NCBI GenBank assembly: GCA_023079485.1
Contig: CM041097.1
Span: 15,861,658 to 15,925,657 of the forward strand
Origin: Archilochus colubris
Taxonomy: Eukaryota; Chordata; Aves; Apodiformes; Trochilidae
DNA length: 64,000 nt
Direction: 5' to 3'
Position 1 is the first letter of the stretch, and the number at the start of each line of letters is the position of its first letter. Below the pieces are notes generated by a model. That model did no database searches and was not told the DNA's origin. It worked only from the letters and a program-made list of their open reading frames with translations. Of this stretch, positions 1 to 12,881 are shown in pieces. A program made the translations under genes and the position numbers.

Positions 1-2898
1 GAAAGAAGAGATGTCCCCTAGTCACATTGAATCAGCAGCACAAGTGAAAATGAAGCAATTAAACTGGTAACTAGACCCACGTTGTATGGAATTTTCATAT
101 TTGTTATGCTGAATTCTTTGCTTGCTTTCATTCTTTGTTCGGTTCTTCGCAGAGGTTGCTAAAGATTTATGATTTATAAAAGCATCAGGCTGCACTGTGT
201 TTCCTTGGGTCCAGTCAAGGAAATCCAATAACATGGGAGTTTTGTGTTGTGAACATATATATATTTCTTCCCCTGCAATGTTATGTCTGTCAAAATGAAA
301 CTGATAGGTTGGAAACAAGTCTGCTGAGGAGGCAAATAGAAGAATATTTTTACTAGAACGGGTGAAAACCATCAGATAAGTATCAGAGAGCATGAATTAA
401 TCCATTGTACTGTGCTTTTTGAGGAAGAAGAGGATCAGTGGGGTCTAAATGGCCAAAAGGTTCAAGATACCTGTTTTTTATGTCTGCTTCTACTGAGAAT
501 CCACTATATGACCTTGGGCAAACACACATTTTCTTTCTCACTTCTGTCAATTTGTTTTGCCTTATCCATTTAAATTAGAAACTGTTAGGATGGGGTTTGG
601 CTCCTAATGTGTGTTCAAACAGAAGCTGAAATGGTGAGACCTTCATCTCTGTTGTGGAGCTCAAGGTGCTCCAGTAATACAAACAATAATAAAAGGAATC
701 AGATACACAGTGCAATTGCATGAATAATAGGGTACTTCTTAGGACCATTCTTCCTGCCAGATCATCTTTGTGCTAATAAGTTCTGTTTACTCAGGGAATA
801 TTCAATAAATAATAAATAAAACCTCAGGCTGAGACTTTCCCAAGCACAACAGGTAAATTAGACGTGTTGTCCATTAAAATTAATGTAAAGGGTGCATCTA
901 AATCCCCTAGCACTCTCAGGAAATTCTTAGCTTGAATACTTAATCTCCAACCTAGGCAAACAGCAGGGTGGCTCTCTGTATCCAAAAAAACAGTGAGGTG
1001 GGAATTAAGAGGAGTATTGGACATCCCTGGGTGCAGGGTTCTTACCTGAGCAGCTCTAGGGGCATCCAACTGCTTTTGCTTCCCCGTAGTCCTGTGTGAA
1101 GTCTCTGGGAATCAATCACTACATTCCCAGAGGGGACAAGGTGACTTTTGCTTCCTCTGGATTCTGGAGATGAACAGATGGGGCAGGTAAAAAGGAAGAA
1201 GAAGGTAAAAAAAAGAAGAAATAGTACCTTCCTTGTGTGCAATATGCCATCTACCTCTTCTACCCCCCCTGCTCCAGCCTGAAATGATGCTCCTGAGAGC
1301 CCAGTGTGCTGCTCTGGCTTCCAGCAAGGTCCAGTGGGGACCCAGAGTGTCTCCAGCAAACAGGAAGTTTAAAGTAACTCAGAACCACCTACACTCCATT
1401 TCTCATCTCCAAATTTCTTAAACTGAGTGCAAGGGGGGAGGAACAGCACCAGATTTATTCTAAATGCTACATTGCTATGTAGGACAGGACTGATGTGATT
1501 TGAAAGGTGCTCACTGCAGCTTGGGTAGATCACTCTGTCTCTGTCAGCATGACAGATAACACCCTCCAGACAGCTATGAACACATTAAAAATATACTTCC
1601 ATCTCTGAGCAATCACACATTGGTGCAGTGCTGTCTCATGGTGGAGAAGGAGAGCAGCTATACCTCTGGGAGAGCTGCACAAACATCTGCGTCTCCCGTA
1701 GCTTGATTTTTCACTATTATTCCTTCCTGACAATTTTGCCACCCTTGATAAAAACCCAAGTGAGAAATAAAAATGAAATTAGTTCTCTCTGACACGTGCA
1801 TACATATTTAAGCATTTCTGTCACTGTATGTTAGAGTTGCAGGCACTTCAACGATGCTGCTTAGCTCCTTGCATGGCACCAGGTAGTACTATGAGGCTGT
1901 AAGGTTTCAGGAGCTGAAAAAAATCTCCTCTTTCTTCACATTTCATTTTGGTTTATATTATCATCAGAATCACAGTGAAACTGAGAAGTTTCTATAATTC
2001 TGTGAGGAAATGAGGCTGACAGCATCAGATCAAAACACACATCATTAACAGAGCCCTGCTCGTAACACTCTTAAGCACACAGCCTGGTGAATATTCATAC
2101 TCTGGTTTTCAGAGACACCAAGCTTAAATCTGGAAATTTCAGTTGCCTCATTTGTTCTTGGGCCTTCTTGGATCAGAGCACCAAGGATAAATAACAGCTC
2201 TCAGTGCTGCTGAGGGTGTCTTTCTCTCAGTAAACAAGAAGATGCACGTTTCTCTATGAAAAAATAGATTGTAGCCCTGCATTTGAATGGCATATCCCTC
2301 ACTTGTTAAAGAAGTGGATTGTGAATATTATGGTGCTGGATTCATCATTAGAGGATAGACCAGATGGTGAAGGCTCAGAGTCTCCTCCTTATGCAGAGGG
2401 ATTTCTACAATTGCATATTAACTGTTATTGGAAGTTTCCATACACATGCAAATCCCTCTGCACTGGAATGAGAATAATCCTTAATGCAAAGCACTATGTC
2501 CATTACAGTAGGTAGCACGAATAGCTAATAATCATTACAATTAAACTCAAAACCTATTTGGTCTGCTGGCACCTTGACCATAAAGTGGGGATTTTATAAA
2601 CTATATCTTTTATTTAAAAAGCATCTGGCAGGTCAGTGCACCTTTACAGCTACAAATAGCAAGAGGGTTCAGTGAAATGTCTGTCTGTGAGCCCTAGATA
2701 AAATTTTAATATTCAGGATGTACTGAGAAGGTATCAGTCTGCTTAAATGTAGCTCACATGTATAATAACATCTCAGGTATGTGTAAGCTTATATTTTACT
2801 ACAGTAAACTAAACTATTTGACTATAATAGACTGGAAAAAAAAAAGTCTCTAAAACTTAAAAAACACCACTGCAGTTCAAGATGAAAATCCTCTAGCC

Positions 2899-2937
2899 TT
2901 ATGAAAGGTAAGCATAAAACCTTTTTACCTTTCATAA
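2899..2937. repeat. Short perfect inverted repeat (13-bp arms)
   Basis: The arms TTATGAAAGGTAA (2899-2911) and TTACCTTTCATAA (2925-2937) are exact reverse complements around a 13-nt spacer. It could form a small hairpin or cruciform. A 12-base piece of the right arm recurs in the inverted repeat at 61508-61538. No function is evident, and it may be chance in AT-rich sequence. Confidence 0.6.
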
Positions 2938-4234
2938 TAACTCATCAATAGAGATCCTGAGCCTAGTGCCAAAAATGTGTCACCAAAGTGCCCAGTAGTT
3001 GTAGCCCTCCTGAGAGGCAAGGCCAATTATCATTAGCACAGTCCCAAAGCAGCCAAACAGTCTCTGAGACCTCTGCTAAACTCTTGGATCATCAGCATCA
3101 TTCCTTGAGGGCAATCATGGACCTCTCCTGGAGATCTGAAACATGTATGGAATGAATAATTAGGGAATCCTTACTTCATCATTTTAATTAAGAGGAGGTT
3201 CTGCTCTTTCCATACTGCACTGAGAAATTCAGTAATGGGGCTGAGGGGTTAGTACAGCCACAGGAGCCATACTGAGAGGAAAGATGTCCTGAACACAGCC
3301 TCTGACCTGATGCCCAGTTCTCTCATCCATTTGGTCCACAAATGGATCTCTGGACAGCCCATCCTTCCTTTTCCTACTCTCTATGGCTTTACAAACCACC
3401 ATCCAAAACCAGCTTTGTGACCCATGCTACCCCCTCAAGCAGCATTCTCAGTCTCAGGGAGGTCTATTCTGAAGAGAATCATAACAAACTAACACTCCAG
3501 AGAAATAGTATTTAAACATTTGTTCAGAGTGGAGTGTTTCATAGCCTTCTACAAAGTAGAAGGTGTTTTCATTGGAGTGCATCTAGAACTACTCCAATAA
3601 AATGCCACATTTTCCTCATTTCCTCATTCTAAACTCATTTCATTGCAAACACCATTTAGTAACCATCCACTGCACTGCAAAATTTTGCTACGTTGGGATG
3701 AATTACACTGTCCTGGAGAGTTCACCCAAAATTCAGCATTAAAACCATGCCCAAACTGAGTTCAGAAAATCCAAACCATAGAAATTAGCTAGAATGCTTT
3801 GTTCATGCTTTGACTTGGAAGCAGAACTGGTAAATATATTTTATACATGGTCATTGGTGCTACTTATCCTCAACCTCCCCTTAGCAATATCCCTGGATGG
3901 AGCTCAGCAGATGTCCCTGCCAAGTGGATCAAGCCCATTGTTTCTGTTTGTCATAATTGTTTTCCTTGGAGCTCCCTTTCCATCCTGCCTGACTACAGAA
4001 TTTCATGAATCTGAAAGAAGTAAAAATTATATGAGCAATGATTTGTTCTCTATTACTCACTCCTCAGAAGACAAAGACCTGGCCTCTTCTTTCAAGAAAG
4101 AATTTACCTCAAAGGGGATTTTTAACACTGAAAATGGAAAAGTTGTTTTTATGGAAAAAAAACCTGAAAGCAATTCAGCTTCTCCCAGTAGCACTACAAT
4201 TACATTCTTTAGGGGGTGGGATGGAAGGTGTAGC

Positions 4235-4280
4235 CTTCCTTTAAAAAAAGAAAAAAAAAAAAAAAGAAAAAAAGAAAGTT
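4235..4280. repeat. A-rich low-complexity tract
   Basis: An interrupted poly-A/G tract of about 45 bases. It lies inside the tail of an open frame (3794-4282), where it codes only for lysine-rich low complexity. No retroposon body is recognisable to its left, so I do not call it a poly-A tail. Confidence 0.7.
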
Positions 4281-4435
4281 AATCCTTCCAGCAAGCTGTT
4301 ACTTACAAAATAAGAAAAAATATTAAAATGACATTTTTTCCCCAAAAAAATTTCCAGGCAAAATGAGTATTCAGTCTGCTAGTAATACACAGACTTATTT
4401 CTGTCCTTTGCTGCAGAAAGACTGAGCTAAAATCT

Positions 4436-4514
4436 GGGTTTTGTTTTGGTTTTGTTTGTTTCTTTGGTTTTTTGTCTTGGTTTGGTTTTTTGTGTGTTTT
4501 GTTTTTTTTTTAAA
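4436..4514. repeat. T/G-rich low-complexity tract (GTTTT-like)
   Basis: Degenerate repeats of GTTTT/GGTTTT type on the plus strand, almost free of A and C. Similar tracts occur at 42355-42412 (same strand) and, as the complement, at 28723-28780 and 54475-54605. These are ordinary degenerate simple repeats in bird DNA. Confidence 0.75.
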
Positions 4515-4985
4515 TGACCCTACAAATTCACTATCACTTACTGTTGTCTCCTGAATGTGTGTTTATAAATGTCCATAAAATGGACTACAAACCTCTGCTT
4601 CACTCTAAAAGAGGAAAGAAGTGTAAATGGCAGGTCACTGTAAAACTGTGCAGAATATGGGGAAGTCAGCCAAAAATCCCATTCAGAAATGGCAGTCTTC
4701 CCAGCCTTAAAGTCTTTTGTGAAAAATAAGATATTCTATTACATTATTTTCCAATTCCAGTTATCTCCCTCGTTGGGCTCCAGGGGGTTATACTTCCAAA
4801 AGTTCAGAAATATTTTGCTGCTCACCATCTGTCCCAATAGCTGGACATATTGGACGTCAACACCAGGACCAAATATCTGTGGCCCAAGGACACCAAGCAA
4901 CCAGCAGTGTCATGCCAGTGGGAACATCCATGCCCTAAATCCCTCCAACCTCATTGACCAAATGATCATGGGCACACAAAAATAA

Positions 4986-5035
4986 GCTCCCCTTTCCTAC
5001 ATGCTCCCCTTTCCTACACACTCCCCTTTCCCTCT
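4986..5035. repeat. 17-bp minisatellite, about three units
   Basis: GCTCCCCTTTCCTACAT occurs at 4986-5002, again with one change at 5003-5019, and a third diverged unit follows. It is pyrimidine-rich on the plus strand. Slippage length variation is likely; no function is inferred. Confidence 0.75.
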
Positions 5036-5821
5036 TGGCGAGCATCAGTTTCAAAATTGTGTTGCCAAATGAGAACGAGCTTGGTTTTAAGTGAAAAGGT
5101 TTTACTGCACCCTGAATTTCTGGAAATGTGCAGTGTGATTTCTCCTTTCCTCAGTGCAGAACGTGCTGGGATGTTTTCCTTTGCAAACTTTTGCACAGGC
5201 TCTTTTGTGGCATGCACCACCATGCATTTAATCTCTGTATGTGTGGCACCTGTATAGCCCTTTCTTATCATCCAGGCTCCTTCTCACAGAAGTATTTTGA
5301 TTATTAAAGGGGAAAAATATTTCAGGATGAGGCTGCCAAGCAGCTTTGCACTTGGCTTATACAAGCTGGTCCTGCTTAACTCATGCAGAGACCTCAAGTA
5401 CTACAAGCCCCCTGCACCAAGCAGGTGATGCACCACACTCCACAGCAAAAGTTTTTGGGAGTGCTAAGCAATGTTATCTCAGAACTTTTCCCTAGAAATG
5501 CACATTCATACTTAAAAAGACAAGAGAACCTATTTTGACACTCAAAAATCCTTTCTTTCCCTTTCCTTCCCAGCCTCTTTTTCTCTAATACATGCACATG
5601 CACATCTATGGCAGAAATACAGCTGGCAGTATTACTATCTGATGCTTTTCATCCTGTTTTCCAATGTAAATATTTCTTTTCAGTTTGTGTGCTGGATATT
5701 GAAGAATAAAATCAGTATTTTCAAATTGCAGTGTTTGGAGGAATGGAGTTCTTTCAAATGAGGACCAGATACTTCTCATGTTGGAGTCCCCCAAACTGTC
5801 ATGACTGAGAAAACAGTAATG

Positions 5822-5991
5822 TAAAGGATAATTATTCAGAACTATCTACTTTGCAGATGTCATCCTGGGACTTTTTTTCCTGATAATCCAGAGGTTAAAT
5901 TAGGAATAAAGGGTAATTATTCAGAACTATTTACTTTGCAGGTGTCATCCTGGGACTTTTTTTCCTGATAATCCAGAGGTTCATTTAGGAA
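5822..5991. repeat. Direct tandem duplication, 85-bp unit x2
   Basis: Unit one (5822-5906) and unit two (5907-5991) both run from TAAAGG to TTAGGAA with the same internal order, including a TCATCCTGGGACTTTTTTTC block, and differ at only a few bases. The high identity suggests a fairly recent local duplication by slippage or unequal exchange. It is not part of a transposon that I recognise. Confidence 0.9.
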
Positions 5992-8165
5992 AAGATTCGA
6001 TCAGACCAGTATTTCCAAAGACAAATACTAAACCAAAAAAAAGCCCAAAGCAACAACTGAAAACCCTGATCCTTAGGAATTACAGAGCTGAACCGAAAGC
6101 CATTAAACTGTATTCTCTGTTTGCATATTTTATTGTGAGATGTGGTGGAAAAAATCCTGACAGCTAGGCAGGCTGGGCTCCAGATTGCTTTACCCTGACA
6201 ATATGACTTTACACCAATTATTTTGAAAATGTTCTGGCCTGAAACCCCAGGATGCTTTATGGCAACTTCCTGCTTTTCTAAAAGCAGGGGAAAATATCTT
6301 CTGAATCTAGAGTAAAGCAATGAAACATCTGAACTCTAGGTGTTGCTGTCACAAAATTTCTTTGTTATACATTCCCTGAATTCCAAATTATTTGGTCAGA
6401 CCACTCTTTGTTGGCTTTCTATGTAATAAACAGTACCTGTGCACATAGATGCCACTCTTTTTCACCTGGGGGGGCAATAAATGGTATAAATGAACCATTC
6501 ACACACAGAGCAGCAAAAAAAGGAAGCAGTGATCTATTTTTACCACAAGAGAAAGAGATACCTGTACTGCAGCTTGAACATGATTGACTTGGGTACTCCA
6601 GAAAGGAGGAGAAAAGAAAAAGCAAAATTATATCACCCAGTAACTGAAATGAAATTTCTCCTACCTTGTTTGTTGTCTCTTTCCAGAGTGTGGAGCAAGA
6701 AAAACCACCCTGGGAGAGTTGTGCTTATATTAATTGGCCATGTCACCTTGGAAAGGATTTTCTCTTCCTTTAGACTGAAATCTGCTGAGAAAGGAGCTAA
6801 AGAAAATGCAGATAAATGTACCTCTCCATTTCTGTGGCATTACATTGTTTTACATTACTGGAGGAGCTGGCACTGCAGGCTTGCCTGGACACACAGAACA
6901 GAAGAAACATGATGAATTCAGGCTTGTGTACAACAGGAACATGGAAAATCTGTATAAAATTACAACTGTTACTAGAGGACACTAACTAGAGCATGGGGGA
7001 AGAGCTGGTATTTTCAGGTCAGCTAGAAGCTCTTGTGTTTGGAAGCAAGAGGAAAAAATTGTTCACATTGTTTTTACAAAACATGTAATTTTCCATCTCC
7101 CTTGCCATGCCTTAAGAGCTTAATTGGACACAGCTGATGCAGACACAAGCCCAGCTCCTGTCTCAGGCACATATTTCCAAAGGTCACAGATTTCATGCTG
7201 ATCCTCTGCATTGTTATCATTTCCATGAGAACCTGAGGAGGGGAACATTAATTGCCTGTGACTGTAATTGGCTTCATGATGGTTGTCAGGCCAGTGGCTG
7301 GGAACACACACCCCAGAACAGCTGTCAAACATGTAACCTGGCAGAAAGTCACCAAGTGTCAGGAGTGTGCTCTGAACAGGAGTGACATTTTCTGTGCCCA
7401 CAGAGGCTCTGCAGTCGAGACAGATCTCTTGACATAATGGTTCTCAAAAAATGACTAATTTGAAATTGTTTCAGCTGAGGCAAAGTGAAGATGCAAAGCA
7501 TGTTGGCAGCAAGGCTCCTTTTAAGTTGTAGAAGGGAAATGTGCTTTTCTACAGCTCTATGTGTGTGCAGGCCATGACAAGGTCACTGTGGTGCCACTGA
7601 CACAGCACTGCCATTTTTGGTCAAGTGTAAGTTAAAAAAAAAGCCAAAATCAAAGCAGGAAACCTATGGGCAGTCACCAGGTAGGCATGGTCTAGTTGAC
7701 ATTAATATTAGACCTGGGTTCTCTTCTGCTAAGTCAAAACAAATCCTTCCGTTGAAGCCAGGTAGAGCAACTCGGATCAATCAAAATATTACCAGACAGA
7801 AGTTGTCTTCTTTGTGTCACTACCACAAATATCAGTTCTGCTCTCAACAACTGCTGAAAAACAATGATGTAATATGCACCAGAACAGAGAGATCGATACC
7901 TGCCAGATATAAAAGTTATCTGTGTTCTGCAAAAAATTGCCTTTTCTTCCTGTTGGACCAATCTCCAGCTTGCCTTCACCTTGATGGGATGCCTTCCTTG
8001 GAATATCAGTGCCACAGTGTGTATTCCCTTCAGAGCTGTTCGAGTAACTGTCTCCTGTTTAATGAAAAAATTATGCTCTACTGAGCTCCATGCAGGAAAA
8101 AATCCAGAGTGAGCAGAAGTCCATGTCTGAGGGGAGATGGCAGTCTAAATAGACAAGATGAACAG

Positions 8166-8649
8166 GAAGGATATCGAGGTCCTGGAGCAGGTCCAAAGGA
8201 GGGCAACCAGGCTGGTGAAGGGACTCGAGCACAGACCCTATGAGGAGAGGCTGAGAGAGCTGGGGCTGCTCAGCCTGGAGAAGAGGAGGCTCAGGGGAGA
8301 CCTCATCGCTGTCTACAACTACCTGAAAGGAGGTTGTAACCGGGTGGGGGTTGGTCTCTTTTGCCAGACGACTTTCAACAAGACAAGAGGGTACAGTCTT
8401 AAGTTGTGCCAGGGGAAATTTAGGTTAGATATTAGAAAGAATTTCTTTACGGAGGGAGTGATCAGACATTGGAATGGGCTGCCCAGGGAAGTAGTGGATT
8501 CTCCATCCCTGGAGATATTTAAAAAGAGACTGGATGTGGCACTCAGTGCCATGGTCTAGCAACCGCAACGGTGGTAAAAGGGTTGGACTCGATGATCTCT
8601 GAGGTCCCTTCCAACCCAGCCAATTCTATGATTCTATTCTATGATTCTA
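8166..8649 (+). mobile_element. CR1 LINE, 5'-truncated copy
   Basis: CR1 is the main avian non-LTR retrotransposon. Insertions are usually cut short at the 5' end and keep the 3' end. This copy starts inside the C-terminal part of ORF2 (frame 8158-8559, with the run [20 protein letters not shown] and a [16 protein letters not shown] segment), passes the ORF2 stop, and ends with the family 3' tail of repeated ATTCTATG units at 8625-8649. The ORF2 tail is still open to its normal stop after ALSAMV. The sequence aligns base for base with the CR1 at 55358-56130 on the opposite strand. There is no reverse-transcriptase core, so it cannot move by itself. Confidence 0.97.
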
Positions 8650-11600
8650 ACAGGGAAGGAAAGGGAAAGAAAAGCTTTACTGATAGCAAGCAGAGACATG
8701 GTTCATGAAAAGAACTGGCCAGGGCCAAAAGAAGTGTGCTGGAGCTAGAGAAATGATCCTAGAGCTCTGCCCAGTAAATCCAGTGCCTTCATATGGAATT
8801 TGCTTTTCAACAAAGAAATACCTCTTGCAAATTTCAGGTAAGAGAAGTGTAATTCAACGTGTGTTACCTAGTGAAGCTGTTTTCCCCATTTTCTGCCAAA
8901 GAATGAGATGGAGAGGGGGCCAATGGAGACATGCAATTATGCTGCAGTCTTCTTGAGTATTTATTCAACATGCTGATGTTTCAGCTCCTCTCTAATGGAT
9001 GCTTTAGGCAGTGTTCTCTTCTTGTGTTATTACAGGATTTCCCCTTATTTTCAAGCAGCTGTTTACCACAGTAGTGAAGGTGAATTGAAAATGGAACAGT
9101 GAGTAAAAACTTTATATATATGCCTGGCATAAAGGATACTGGTAAAAAGTCTATTAACAGGATGACCATATAAAATGACAAAAAGGACTTGGAAGGTAAC
9201 ATATTTCTCTGTGGCCATGGATTTAAGTAGTTGGCTGCATGTTTTGTTGCAAAATGTAAGACAACAGTTGAATGAAAGTCCTCTTAAAAAACATAACTCT
9301 AGATCTCAAGTGTCAAGCATGAAGGTACTCACATGTACAAATCCAGATTAGAATTACAGTTTCTTCTGATCATAGAACCCAACAAAGTACATCCAACAGC
9401 TAGACTTCAGAGCTAAAAATGAACTTTTCCCTTCACACACCTACATATTTAGACAGTTGAAGGAGAGAATGTCAATACACTAAACACATCCCATGTATAT
9501 GTGAACACAAGTGTCCCCTTGAAGCCAGGTGCAACACTAGGGCAGGAGAAGCACAGTAGTGGTGGCACAGACCTTTCTTCTGAGTCCCACAAACTGAGTC
9601 ATAGAAGAAAAACCAGCCCAAGAGTACCCATATTTTTCCTACAATGGTCCCAAGACTCCTCCCTGCTTGGAGCAGCCCAAGCAAATCAATGCCACAGCTG
9701 TTCAGGAAAGCAACATATAGGATTGAACTTGCTTTTCATCTCAGTAAAATTAATCTTAATTATAGCAACTTGTTCATTAGATTAATGTGAAATATACTGT
9801 AAGGGTGAATGTAAATTATAAATTTAACTCAATTTATACCTGAAGCAGCTCTTTTCCACATGGTTAGGGAAAGTGCTGGAAAAACACCACCTAAATGCCT
9901 CTGAAGCCTTTACTCTCCACCAGAGGAGAAGGAAGATCTCCATGTTAACAAGCAAATACGCTCTTGGGCAGAGCTAAGAAACTTGATAACACACTGAGTG
10001 GAGCCACCAGGAAGATTCCCCAGACTGCAGATGAGGCCATGCATATGTTGCTTTGCCATTGGGACCTGGCTTCAAACTATATGAGTTGGAAAAGAGAGAA
10101 AAAGATCAGCAGAGACATTGCAGAGACCTCTCAGTGAACCTGAATTGGGTAGTGCTTTGCTCCCTCCCATGCCTTAATTCATATTTCTCTGCTGACTGTA
10201 GTGCTGTGTACTGGCCCCAGCAAGAATAAAATTAAATATTTATACTTTTGTGATGAGATACTTTGTTACCCCATAAAACTTGCACATATGGAACTCTATT
10301 AATTTATGCTAATTCCTTATTTCTCCAGAAGAGCCTTTCTCCTCATTAGCATTTGATCGTTTAATGCAACTTTACAGCACACACTAAATTGAAGCCCATA
10401 ATCTTTTGTAATTGAAGCTTCATCTGCAGTCATTGCCATTTAAAAAAAAAAAAAAAAAGATAAAGGAAGAGTGGGAAGGGAGATGCAGAGATGTGTGTGG
10501 TAGCACACAGGGCTCTGAGAGGGGATTAAGCTCTGCAGGGAGCTGTTTGCAGTGCCAGGGGCAGGGAACTGGTTCCACTGGGGAAGCTGGACCTGCCGTT
10601 GTTTGTGTTGAGGAACCTTTTTCTGTTCTCCATGAGAAAAGAGCCAGTCCTCTGGCATGGGGCCAGAGCCCACCAGCTGGTTTTGAGGCTGGTGGTTAGA
10701 AAAGAAAGCAGAGGTGGAAATTGTAGACCATGGAGCAGAGCTGCAGGAGAGAGAAATAGTCCAGTTCATCCTACCCAAGAAAGCCTCTCTCTTACCTTTG
10801 CCTCCTGATATGGCCCATTCCAGACTTCTGTTGTCCTTGCTGAGCCTTGAAATTATGTTGAGATCTGGTATTATTGGGAAGGAAATTAGTGTTTCTTCTC
10901 CTGCCATTCCTTGTCCAGTGGTCCAAACTCAATTTCACTTATCCACGGATTTAACCAAATTGCTCTGGCTAGTGCAGAATCTGTCCCTTTGCTGGGATCC
11001 GTCTCTGGTTTGGTACGAGCTTCCCAGGATCATCTGTGGGACTCTTGAGGAGAAGGAACTAACAAGGGACTTTGCCCCAGCCTTCATCTCTGGCCATAGA
11101 TAAGAAGTAAAAGGAAAGATTTCCCATTCCAGGAAAGTAAGACAACAGAGTGTTTTTTTCCTCCAATACTTGTCCTCAGAACTCAGAAGGGACCAGTGAG
11201 ATGCAATGCTGTTTCACATTGGTCTATATTCCCTTTCTCCCACCTTACCATTAGCAGCTGAGGATCTTCAGCACATCAGAGACAACAGGCCAGCTTCTGG
11301 ATTTTTCTAGCAGCTCTATAAAATATAGCCTTTCAGATCTCTGACAACACTATAAATGTGTATGATTTATTGAAATGAGTGTCAAATTTATGTCACTGGA
11401 CAGGAGTTCACTTTGTTATCTGTTTAAGGAAACCAGAAGAAAAATATTGCAACAATTCAGAATATTTTGATGCTTTCAGTGCTTCTATGTATTTTACACA
11501 CAGTTAAATGAGGCTCAGCTTTATCTTGCTGAATCCTCTGTATTGTCTTTTTTGAGAAGAGGAGCTCACACATGATTGTGTCCAGCTACCACTGAACTTG

Positions 11601-12673
11601 AGCTGATAGGAGTGGAAGAACTGATACCTAAATAGAGTCTACTGAAAAGTTTCAAAATCCAGACTGCCTGATTTTAGTAATGTGAGTTATTTAATTCAGG
11701 TTAGGGTACTGATCCACCTGTGTCAAAATTATCTTGAGTTTTATTGTAAGAGTTGTCAAATGCCTGCAGACTGCAGTCTGATTTTATACATCCCTGACAT
11801 TTAAAGCAGCAAGGTTTATGGAAAGGCACTCAGCCTCTGCCAGCACAGCTGAGTGATAGCTCAAAGCTAGGGCAGGGCTGAAAGAGCAGAAATCATCCAG
11901 CTGTGGAAGATTAATAATTGTAGTGTAAAGAGGCCCCACTACATCTCTGGGGAGGAGTTCATGAGCACTACCTTAAATATATCCTTAGAATTGCATAGAG
12001 GAGAGTGCTGGACTGAATGCCATCATCAGTTCTCAGGGACACATTGACAAAGCCATAAACAATGAAAAAGCTAAAAATATCCATTGCCCCAGTTACAGAA
12101 AACACCTGCAGACAGCAGAGCACTTAAAACTCATTTAAGTCTCACTGAGTTCAGTGAGAGCTGCAAACATGCCCACTGCCTGTTCTTGGATCAAGGTGTA
12201 AAAGATAACATTGCTACCTCTGTCCTATGTGGACATAAAACAAGGACTTCAACACCAAGAACTGTAGCCTGTGTAAACACATTGCATCAACAGCATACAA
12301 CCTTCCCCCAAAACATTCTACATTCTTAGAGTTTAAATAAGTCTTAAAAAACCCACTTCTTCCTTAAATGCCATCTGCCTGCACTGATGTTTACTTAAAT
12401 TGTCAGTTAATCAATGAAATGTATTTGAGCTAGCAGTTCATCACAGCAAATCAGCATAATCACCTTCATCATTATTTAAGTTTAACTGGACTCATCTCTC
12501 AGTTCTCCCCCTGACCAGATGCAATTAAGAAGTGAAAAGCAAGAAGCATACTTTACCAAATGGAAGTATGAATCCATGCTGCTGAAATTTCTCCTTTTGG
12601 GGGCCACACCTTCATGTTCCCAGATCTCTTCTAGTACCTTTGTTCCTAGGGCAGGGAAAGGAAGAGATTAATT
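8650..12673. other. Non-coding, no gene recognised
   Basis: Unique-looking intergenic sequence. It includes an A-run at 10442-10458. That run creates a poly-phenylalanine tail in an otherwise meaningless minus-strand open frame (10440-10907). No exon, RNA gene or transposon is recognised. Confidence 0.55.
10230..10440. other. Candidate conserved non-coding element
   Basis: A compact AT-rich block with octamer-like words ATGCTAAT (plus) and ATTAGCAT (its inverse) about 40 bases apart, TTTAATGCAA, and several homeodomain-type TAAT cores. It lacks simple repeats or transposon sequence. This is the texture of vertebrate enhancer-type conserved elements, but that is judgement from composition only. 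Confidence 0.25.
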
Positions 12674-12881
12674 TGTAGTGAAATGAGGCAACCAGGTGGC
12701 ACTAATTGCCAGGGAGTGAGCATGAGCTTGTGTCAAGCCCACCTGTGCCTAATTAGGGTGGGCCCCCACTGCGCATGAGCAGGACCAGGGGGCCAACCCT
12801 AATTAGGCACAGGTGGGCTTGACACAAGCTCATGTTCACTCCCTGGCAATTAGTGGCACCTGGTTGCCTCATTTCACTACA
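12674..12881. mobile_element. Fold-back (hairpin) MITE, copy 1, 208 bp
   Basis: Nearly the whole element is one inverted repeat. The left arm (12674-12767) and right arm (12788-12881) match at 91 of 94 positions around a 20-nt loop. The ends are TGTAGTGAAATGAGG and CCTCATTTCACTACA. It is flanked by TTAATT on the left and TTTATT on the right, five of six matching, consistent with a decayed 6-bp target-site duplication. It has no coding capacity, so it would depend on a transposase in trans. Length and termini equal those of 37787-37994, but the central bases are in the opposite orientation. hAT (8 bp), Tc1/mariner (TA), piggyBac (TTAA) and PIF/Harbinger (3 bp) duplications do not fit, so I leave the superfamily open. 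Confidence 0.9.

Larger units (their letters stand above)
1..8165. other. Non-coding 3' flank of SUCLG2, no gene recognised
   Basis: AT-rich unique-looking DNA with stops in all frames at normal density. The longest open frames, 3794-4282 plus (162 codons) and 7617-8084 plus (155 codons), show no domain, no repeated family motif and no splice context; the first ends in a low-complexity lysine tail made by an A-rich tract. I recognise no exon, RNA gene or transposon here apart from the small repeats listed separately. Confidence 0.6.

Noticed and set aside
3794..4282. 162-codon plus-strand frame with a hydrophobic N-terminal half resembling a secreted or membrane protein
   Set aside because: The hydrophobic part comes from T-rich DNA and the C-terminus from a poly-A/G tract (KKEKKKKRKK). 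No family resemblance and no supporting exon structure.
8158..8559. 133-codon plus-strand frame as a host gene
   Set aside because: It is the ORF2 tail of a CR1 LINE, as shown by its near-identity to the frame at 55439-56116 and by the CR1 3' tail after it.
10440..10907. 155-codon minus-strand frame
   Set aside because: It ends in poly-phenylalanine from an A-run and overlaps two other plus-strand frames. No recognisable domain.
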